A stretch of DNA of 26,567 nt from a virus. Location: the IMG/VR virus record IMGVR_UViG_3300029319_000411, positions 1 to 26,567 of that record; one strand, given 5' to 3'. Positions within the stretch are counted from its first letter, which is position 1. Each line of letters starts with the position of its first letter. The position numbers and the translations under genes were made by a program. The notes under the pieces were generated by a model. The model was not told where the DNA came from, made no database searches, and saw nothing but the letters and a program-made list of their open reading frames with translations. This document shows, piece after piece, positions 23,001 through 26,567 of this stretch.

Positions 23001-23550
23001 GACTATCTGGATTGCCTGTTTGGTACGTCGTCCTTATGTACCTCTCCGTATATTTGGGGTCTGGTGATACATAGATGCCCGGTCCCAACTTTCCTCTCTC
23101 TGAGGGCATGAGTTGTGAGAACTCATCTCCCGACTCCAGCTTATCGGTGGCGTGGTAATACACCGTGCCTGTATCGAATCCCGCCTTTTCAGCCTTAGCC
23201 AAACGGTCAGCGGCCTTGATCATGCCGCGTGCAGTGCGAGCTGCACCACCAATCACAGGGATCGCGCCCATGCTCTGTAACGCAGCGGCACCAAAATTAC
23301 CCTCGCGCAAATTTTCAGCCAGGCTAGGAGAGCGTGGCCCCTGCATGACCATTTCCGACATCGATACGCCAGGTGCTGGGAACTCTGGGAACTCGCCAGT
23401 GATGTCAATCAGACCCAAGGGGTCCACAAAAGCACCCAAAATGTTGGCAGTTTGCGCGGGTGTGAGCTCTGGGAAGCGACTTTCACGTTTATCAGCAGCA
23501 GAGCCGCCTTCTTGAAAGCTAAAAATGTCAATGTCGTCGGTTTTTTGCAC
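20059..23550 (-). CDS. Phage polyvalent protein with two ADP-ribosyltransferase-like domains, 1163 aa
   Basis: Two regions share the ART-PolyVal layout. Domain 1 (about 110-275) has KAGFDTGTVYYHATD, GPGIYVSPDPKYTERY, ILPVFVRGKIGD and VIFDPKNVRSVNADF. Domain 2 (about 670-985) has KADKMGFQTDQILYHGST, GQGTYFTVSPSDASRNYAGE, VIYPVFVNNK and HTVVFPGNENLIRSINARFD, with an acidic insert at about 826-930. Such domains transfer ADP-ribose from NAD to targets. The middle (380-590) is an unassigned domain, and the C-terminus (985-1050) has hydrophobic Gly/Ala-rich segments. Polyvalent proteins of phages and plasmids are thought to be injected with DNA to disarm the host. The start is GTG sharing a base with the upstream TAG (TAGTG). 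ART membership is likely; target and activity are unknown. Confidence 0.82.
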   Translation of the reverse strand: MQKTDDIDIFSFQEGGSAADKRESRFPELTPAQTANILGAFVDPLGLIDITGEFPEFPAPGVSMSEMVMQGPRSPSLAENLREGNFGAAALQSMGAIPVIGGAARTARGMIKAADRLAKAEKAGFDTGTVYYHATDKLESGDEFSQLMPSERGKLGPGIYVSPDPKYTERYIRTTYQTGNPDSPLFGDNARILPVFVRGKIGDIKDYDVFFNKAQKELDTSELSFPDARDLLKNKAKEDMAEAGFAGFKVGDELVIFDPKNVRSVNADFEDLDSPELLKASGGSVRSMAKGGILDLILKGDFDPRFDPRVREQEMLRNLEAEIQPSLDTQPMPPLALSELEGEDFVTSMADRTRAGGQVTSINRVQLVDPIDLPGGQDFMFNNPSGVWASAEQPSRQILELARELKSKSGKDPLYIPWRMAPSGGDFATTTGELMLGYAAANMTKATKKSLDKALRDYKTVGSIKDGKRVGAGVSFGKNWPGLDNPEAVQAWRNAPDVLRKELMNMMDVQFRGKGGLSIGAARLINADPKQLTARDAGIQNVGRIFADIDIFDSAHPSYPFVVPGGGVGVLENASAATVFDLLPEARFGKAQKPVKDPANPTQQEIRALQMKPYGGTITEDILRRMEARGVDVNSIVGLTGGALTFTLLSAGLVTPQEVQAGALKEFAEAMLKADKMGFQTDQILYHGSTFDIEKFVPSLNSDNDFGQGTYFTVSPSDASRNYAGEGPDLTNRIELLAESIENSLESDWDLNPEFWGKINDPEVFAKVEKLVDRFEEDRDRDALRAASKLAAKTILKGDNEGVIYPVFVNNKEFAVIGGKNKTVIDIDREQYYETARDEVDRGDFQSDDDYEDAVFEYAQELENFDYESPIAKLAESLRSAGASDEATNIVIDRVLEAGEIDFTDINDTLRKTFSEDVETGEMLNNGQIMQNLLVDMGYKGVVDNTVGSKFAGMSPGGMHTVVFPGNENLIRSINARFDPAKADSPNILASAPPLLVPASAGIVGLGAMQEAQAATRRAQGAPFEVAADLGSAIVAPIAGGIAGLDAYRKGLVDRLRGRDISSEELAELVRTAREERAAALDFEPFTPEGKELSERAQAGIASLLEPVVQAVTPLGQQFVEEVTRPDNVTPLGLLYQGGKYVYEDIFGDAEREAAKSLMDVAL

Positions 23551-23960
23551 TATGCTGCCTCTTTTGGTGCATCAAACGATGATTTCAACAGAAAAAACCA
23601 GTCCTCAAGCGTCAATACCACGGTTCTCGCGTTGTTTTTCGCGATTTTTGCGTTGATGGAGTGCAACGGCACACAAACGCGGATCGGTTTGTTGTTAAAT
23701 TTGTAAATCAACACTGGAATATCGTCACCGCACGCTTCACAGACCTGGTCCCACCAGGCAGAAGCGTACCACCAACCGCTTTTGTACGCTTTACACTCGA
23801 TAGAATAGCCAGGAATCTCAATATCACACAGATTGGCAGCCTGGTATTGGTCGAGATTGCGCTTACACGTAAAACCCAGCGCATGTTCAGCGGCGAATGC
23901 GTTGATTCGCTTCACAATATCCCGCTCGAACGCGGCGCCTTTGGTGCGTGAGTCTGCCAT
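23550..23960 (-). CDS. PD-(D/E)XK nuclease, Holliday-junction-resolvase-like, 136 aa
   Basis: The motif series is clear: KGAAFERDIVKRIN with Glu12, CKRNLDQYQAANLCDIEIPG with Asp46, and YSIECKAYKSGWW with Glu55-x-Lys57. This is the E...D...ExK set of restriction-type and Hjc-type resolvases. A likely role is cutting branched recombination or replication intermediates before packaging. A helix with DQVCEAC and a VLIYKFNNKPIRVCVPL strand pair complete the fold. The ATG at 23960 lacks a visible Shine-Dalgarno and is just downstream of an 8-base inverted repeat, so initiation may be regulated. The gene overlaps the polyvalent protein gene by one base. Confidence 0.8.
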   Translation of the reverse strand: MADSRTKGAAFERDIVKRINAFAAEHALGFTCKRNLDQYQAANLCDIEIPGYSIECKAYKSGWWYASAWWDQVCEACGDDIPVLIYKFNNKPIRVCVPLHSINAKIAKNNARTVVLTLEDWFFLLKSSFDAPKEAA

Positions 23961-23964
23961 TGGC

Positions 23965-23999
23965 CGAGTGTAAGCAAAAAAAAATTAGAAATACACTCG
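23965..23999. promoter_or_regulatory. Inverted repeat CGAGTGTA / TACACTCG upstream of the nuclease gene
   Basis: Perfect 8-base arms separated by a 19-base A-rich loop, directly upstream of the nuclease ATG, which has no Shine-Dalgarno. In RNA the arms would form a hairpin just 5-prime of the start; in DNA they could be an operator. Confidence 0.45.
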
Positions 24000-24024
24000 C
24001 GGAAAGGATACCTTACGGGCCTTC

Positions 24025-24054
24025 CTACCAAATCACCCTGCTCGCCCGACCCAT
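24025..24054 (-). other. Possible 9-codon leader ORF
   Basis: Reading leftward, GAAGGAG precedes ATGGGTCGGGCG by a spacer of about 11 bases. The peptide is MGRASRVIW followed by a stop. It lies about 65 bases before the nuclease start, which has no ribosome binding site. A translated leader is possible but unproven, and the frame is also open upstream. Confidence 0.25.
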
Positions 24055-24321
24055 GTTTTTGTTGTCTCCTTCAAAAACCGGGTGGGCAGGGTCCCTATGG
24101 GCGCGTGGATTTGCGTTGCGCATTTTTGGGGGTTGGATGTACCAAACCTTGCTATAGCTACAGCGCCATGCGGCCGCGCGATATAGGGGGGTGCGGGTGT
24201 CGCTCTCTATTACGATCTGACGGCTTTTTTTCGACCCTATAGGGTTCCTTACCTTACACACGCTTTTGCGACACAGAGCAATACAGGGCGTCCTACGCGC
24301 TTCTGGCCCCAAGTTTGCGCT

Positions 24322-24367
24322 GTCTGGCAGACCACCGTATCGCCTCTGCTCAGAGCCAAGCGATACG
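24322..24367. other. Two stacked hairpins in the noncoding region
   Basis: The first is the palindrome GTCTG-G-CAGAC (24322-24332). The second has outer arms CGTATCGC (24336-24343) and GCGATACG (24360-24367), both perfect, enclosing inner arms CTCTG (24344-24348) and CAGAG (24351-24355) with a 2-base loop and a 4-base bulge (CCAA). Thirteen paired bases in a 32-base span is far from random expectation. Could be a protein-binding cruciform or a structured RNA. Confidence 0.6.
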
Positions 24368-24408
24368 CACAACTCTGCGCGCACCGAAATATCGCGCGTA
24401 AGTTGTTG

Positions 24409-24464
24409 TTTTTATTCCATTTTTATATTTTTTTGCAGGTTTTTGCTTTTTTCTGCATTTTTTT
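24409..24464. other. Phased T-tracts, probably curved DNA
   Basis: Six T-runs of 5-7 bases are centred near 24411, 24422, 24431, 24442, 24450 and 24461, about one helical turn apart on average. Such phasing gives intrinsic curvature, as found at packaging sites, replication origins and IHF-dependent sites. It ends about 65 bases from the small terminase stop. Confidence 0.55.
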
Positions 24465-24529
24465 GGGCGGCGCCAAGCGGGAGGGGCAAAAACGATGTTC
24501 ATCCCCCCACATCTTCCCACCCGGCTCGG

Positions 24530-25066
24530 TTAATGGTCGCGGTCCCGCATTTCGCTGTCCACGCCCAGCAGCTCATTCAACCGTTGCTTGATGTCGTCCT
24601 TTGTCATCTTCTGCAAGTCAGCGTTGATGTTGAGGTTCTGACTACGGTGTATGGTCAGCCCAGCGAGCTGGTTCAGCTCTTTCACCGCGCTCACCGCCGC
24701 GTTGTACGCACCATTCTCAAAGCTTGTCTCCGCAATCTTCCAAAGCATTGCGCCTGTCTTCTGCGGCGTAACCGCATACTTCTCGCGAAGCTCATCTTGT
24801 TTGACCCGCACGGCGCGAGTCACCTTCGGGAAGGTCTTCCCGTCAAGCATCTTCGTCGCAGCCGATGCTGGGAATGCAAACCCCGCACGCCTGGCAGCTT
24901 CAGTCTGCCCACACGCACCTTCCGTGTAATGCCAGACAAAGCTCGTCTGCATTTCCGTAATGCCCGCCTCGTCATCCGCCTCAAATTGAAGCGGCATCTC
25001 AACTAATGCTTTTCGATCTTTGCGTGGCCTTCCGCGCTTTGCTTGTCCGTTGGGTTTGTCAGCCAT
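24530..25066 (-). CDS. Terminase small subunit, 178 aa
   Basis: This subunit recognises the packaging site and loads the large terminase. The ATG at 25066 has AAGGA about 7 bases upstream. The N-terminus carries an AT-hook-like KRGRPRK (about 10-16). The core is a Terminase-small-type helix-turn-helix: TEMQTSFVWHYTEGACGQTE, AARRAGFAFPASAATKML. A helical dimerisation region follows (AMLWKIAETSFENGAYNAAV) and then the C-terminus (TIHRSQNLNINADLQKMTKD). It overlaps the upstream small gene by 64 bases with this start. A later ATG at 24997, just after that gene's stop, would remove the overlap but also the AT-hook. The large subunit is about 17 kb away in the same transcriptional direction. Confidence 0.8.
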   Translation of the reverse strand: MADKPNGQAKRGRPRKDRKALVEMPLQFEADDEAGITEMQTSFVWHYTEGACGQTEAARRAGFAFPASAATKMLDGKTFPKVTRAVRVKQDELREKYAVTPQKTGAMLWKIAETSFENGAYNAAVSAVKELNQLAGLTIHRSQNLNINADLQKMTKDDIKQRLNELLGVDSEMRDRDH

Positions 25067-25185
25067 CCGCTTTCCTTCAGTTGTTGAAACAACGCGAACG
25101 CTTCTCGCTCGGGCAGTCGAGGTTCCCCCCACGCTTCCCGTTCGCAATCATTCGCATACCGCCATTGAGTAAAGTGTAAATACAT
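25003..25185 (-). CDS. Small hypothetical protein before the small terminase, 60 aa
   Basis: I place the start at ATG 25185 (MYLHFTQWRYANDCEREAWG), because AAAGG lies 7 bases upstream; an ATG at 25212 has no such site. The protein is Trp/Glu/Arg-rich (PRLPEREAFALFQQLKESGW) and probably a small alpha/beta fold. Its 3-prime end overlaps the small terminase N-terminus by 64 bases, which makes either this gene or that terminase start uncertain. Function unknown. Confidence 0.5.
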   Translation of the reverse strand: MYLHFTQWRYANDCEREAWGEPRLPEREAFALFQQLKESGWLTNPTDKQSAEGHAKIEKH

Positions 25186-25228
25186 AATCAAACCTTTGTA
25201 ATTGTAATTCATTACCCACTCACCGTGA

Positions 25229-25420
25229 GGGGGTGGGGTAGGGTACCTTTTTTCAGCCTAATACTAGGGGGAACTAATTTCATCTCTTTTAAGGCTAATA
25301 AAGGCGTCTTTTTACCTTATATATATAAATACAATACTTATTGTAACTACTATACCCCACCCCCCCCATCGCTGAGACCCGCGTAGAATATAGCGTTCAG
25401 AGTTTTCGCAATGGGGTATA
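25229..25420. repeat. G-rich inverted repeats able to pair in two exclusive ways
   Basis: GGGGGTGGGGTA (25229-25240) is complementary to TACCCCACCCCC (25353-25364). The overlapping TATACCCCA (25351-25359) is also perfectly complementary to TGGGGTATA (25412-25420). The middle C-rich element can therefore pair either upstream or downstream but not both. Further GGGGTA or GGGGGTA copies lie at about 25421-25427, 25453-25459, 25464-25469 and 25474-25480, inside the end of the neighbouring gene. Confidence 0.6.
25318..25346 (-). promoter_or_regulatory. Candidate leftward promoter with palindromic operator
   Basis: On the minus strand TTACAA (25346-25341) and TATATA (25323-25318) are 17 bases apart; the -10 is good and the -35 poor. 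The perfect palindrome TACAATACTTATTGTA (25330-25345, 7-base arms, 2-base centre) fills the spacer and -35, as a repressor operator would. This would drive the small gene, small terminase and perhaps nuclease and polyvalent genes. Confidence 0.45.
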
Positions 25421-25443
25421 GGGGGTAAAGCACCTCACCCCCT

Positions 25444-26567
25444 CTAAAAGTCGGGGGTAGAGCGGGGTACAGTGGGGGTATCTACAGGTTCGTACTGTAC
25501 GTCGTATATTTTCTTGCCATGCGACTTTCTGGGCTTGATGCCGCGCTCCTGTAAGATACGACTCGCTTCTTTGTAATCGCTCATTCTCGGCGCGCGTATC
25601 CCCAAATCGGTGAGAAGCTTTGCCATCTGCACGGGCTTGGTATTCAACCCCTCAAAGTCCACCTGCTGCAATAGCAGATCCTCCACGACACTCTGCGTCC
25701 TCGAGTTCTCGTTGCTAACCTGTAACCGCTCACGCTCCTCACTGGTCAAGAACCAGGTCTCCCCGCCTTGATACACCTCATGCAACACCTCTGCCCAAAT
25801 CTGTTGCATGTTGAGACCGTGCTGAAAATTAATCTTGTTAACATGCACTACCCAAAAGCGTCGGTTCCCCGTGGGATCGACCAAGAACTCACGCTCGTTT
25901 ACAGACCCATAAAAGGCCGTGCGGCGCTGGTAGCGGCTAAAGCTGCGACCGTAGGGCAACCGCAGCTCATCTTTTGATTTGGTAAGGAACGCCTTGAGCT
26001 GATCGATGTCGGCCTTTTTGAAGGTGCTGCCCAGCTCACCCAGCTCCACAATCCAATGGCTAACCGCGTGCTTGACGCTGTCTTTATCGCTTGGGTTGAG
26101 CGTCGCGCCCTCAAGCAACCAATCTTTGTTCGGCGCCAGCGACTTCATCCACTGCGTCTTACCGATCGCTTGTCGTCCGACAAAAATAAGCACGCCCTCG
26201 AGGTTAGCGCCCTGTGGTAGACAGGCCACGGCCGCACACCCAGCCAGCCATTTACGCATCAGCATCTCTTTGAGCGGGTTGTCCTCAGCGTCCACGGTGT
26301 CTAGCAACTGCTGTATGCGGGATGTGCCATCCCAGGGGACGCTCTCCATCCAGTCTTTGACTGGGTTGTGTTCTCTTGCCAGTAGCGGCAGATTCACCCG
26401 CATACGTTCATGCGGAAGCATTTCTTTAATGCAACGGTTTTCTAGCTCTGCAATCATCGCATCCTCTTTGAGATCGTTGATAAACCGCATGTCAGGGATG
26501 TCGATCTCCATCTCCTTTTTGATGACGTTGTACGCCACATCGATCTCGTTCTTTTCAAGCAGCACCG
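25444..26567 (-). CDS. VirE/VapE-type primase-helicase, C-terminal part (continues beyond the right edge)
   Basis: These proteins are D5/VirE-type helicases, often fused to a primase and used in phage replication. The visible 373 residues show Walker A GRQAIGKT (about 130-137 of the fragment), a Walker B-like SHWIVELGEL, a sensor motif TAFYGSVNERE, and GNRRFWVV with the arginine pair typical of this family. A C-terminal winged-helix-like segment (RAPRMSDYKEASRILQERGI, KPRKSHGKKIYDVQYEP) follows. The frame is open to the right edge, so the N-terminus, possibly a primase domain, lies outside. Its last 30 bases include GGGGTA-type motifs shared with the downstream gap. Confidence 0.85.
   Translation of the reverse strand, partial: VLLEKNEIDVAYNVIKKEMEIDIPDMRFINDLKEDAMIAELENRCIKEMLPHERMRVNLPLLAREHNPVKDWMESVPWDGTSRIQQLLDTVDAEDNPLKEMLMRKWLAGCAAVACLPQGANLEGVLIFVGRQAIGKTQWMKSLAPNKDWLLEGATLNPSDKDSVKHAVSHWIVELGELGSTFKKADIDQLKAFLTKSKDELRLPYGRSFSRYQRRTAFYGSVNEREFLVDPTGNRRFWVVHVNKINFQHGLNMQQIWAEVLHEVYQGGETWFLTSEERERLQVSNENSRTQSVVEDLLLQQVDFEGLNTKPVQMAKLLTDLGIRAPRMSDYKEASRILQERGIKPRKSHGKKIYDVQYEPVDTPTVPRSTPDF

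Larger units (their letters stand above)
23961..24529. other. 570-base structured region without a convincing gene
   Basis: No frame on either strand shows a believable protein; the longest ones are Arg/Cys/Pro/Ser-rich. From left to right it holds an inverted repeat (23965-23999), a 9-codon ORF with a good ribosome binding site (24025-24054), palindromes GCTATAGC (24151-24158) and CCCTATAGGG (24235-24244), stacked hairpins (24322-24367), a GCGCG/CGCGC pair (24377-24397) and phased T-tracts (24409-24464). It lies next to the small terminase gene, so a packaging (pac/cos) or replication site is plausible. Confidence 0.6.
25186..25443. promoter_or_regulatory. G-rich control gap between primase-helicase and small terminase genes
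   Basis: This 258-base gap carries GGGGTA-type motifs in both orientations, two alternative long-range pairings, a palindrome CTCAC-C-GTGAG (25219-25229) and an AT-rich stretch with an operator-like palindrome. It may hold the promoter for the terminase transcript and perhaps a replication or packaging element. No clear terminator for the primase-helicase gene is seen. Confidence 0.5.

Noticed and set aside
24214-24250. T7-type promoter around CCCTATAGGG
   Set aside because: The core CTATAGGG fits, but the upstream recognition part does not, and I saw no second copy in the window; kept only as a palindrome.
24025-24384. 119-codon open frame on the minus strand in the noncoding region
   Set aside because: Composition is Arg/Cys/Ser/Pro-rich with no motif and no ribosome binding site; it runs through strong palindromes. 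Only the last nine codons have a plausible start signal.
23961-24529. tRNA or tmRNA in the long gap
   Set aside because: The hairpins do not make a cloverleaf, and there is no T-loop GTTCRA with a matching acceptor stem and CCA.
24266-25006. 246-codon open frame on the plus strand
   Set aside because: It is antisense to the small terminase gene, has no ribosome binding site, and its product is Arg/Leu/His/Pro-rich without any domain; the minus-strand terminase frame explains the region.
25212-25283. 23-codon minus-strand ORF ending TAATG at the alternative start of the 25003-25185 gene
   Set aside because: The coupling is suggestive, but there is no spaced ribosome binding site and the peptide is low in information; not called.

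Overview
The window looks like part of the genome of a tailed double-stranded DNA phage of a Gram-negative, probably marine, host. The evidence is a near-complete morphogenesis set: small and large terminase, a large P22-type portal, a coiled-coil scaffold, the N-terminus of a major capsid protein, a long trimeric tail fibre, and a holin/endolysin lysis block. Genes are packed with 1-8 base overlaps (ATGA, TAATG, TAGTG). No tape measure gene is present and the portal is large, so I lean towards a podovirus, though genes beyond the left edge could change that. Gram-negative-type signal peptides on five exported proteins support the host inference. The marine inference comes from remembered resemblance of many small proteins to uncultured marine phages and was not checked.

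Layout from right to left, the main direction of transcription (minus strand). 26567-25444: C-terminal part of a VirE/VapE-type primase-helicase. 25443-25186: G-rich regulatory gap with an operator-like palindrome. 25185-24530: small ORF and small terminase. 24529-23961: 570 bases without a convincing gene, holding stacked hairpins and phased T-tracts, a candidate packaging or replication site. 23960-20059: PD-(D/E)XK nuclease and a 1163-residue polyvalent protein with two ADP-ribosyltransferase-like domains, closed by a probable terminator. 20078-19455: three small genes on the plus strand, converging on the polyvalent gene. 19454-19298: divergent control region with two palindromes.

From 19297 to 1 runs what looks like one long leftward operon: a conserved unknown, three small proteins, a serine recombinase, two repeat-rich tail proteins, small membrane and unknown proteins, a block of five Sec-exported proteins, the lysis block, large terminase, portal, a lysine-rich H1-like protein, small proteins, a GroES-like co-chaperonin, the scaffold, two unknown head-region proteins and the major capsid protein, which runs off the left edge.

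How they may work together: the terminases and portal package DNA into a capsid built on the scaffold, perhaps folded with help from host GroEL plus the phage GroES-like protein. The fibre and its repeat-rich neighbour contact the host, and the recombinase beside them may rearrange DNA. The polyvalent protein probably acts early against the host, possibly injected with the genome. The exported five-gene block just upstream of the lysis genes is the least explained part and the best candidate for an undescribed system.
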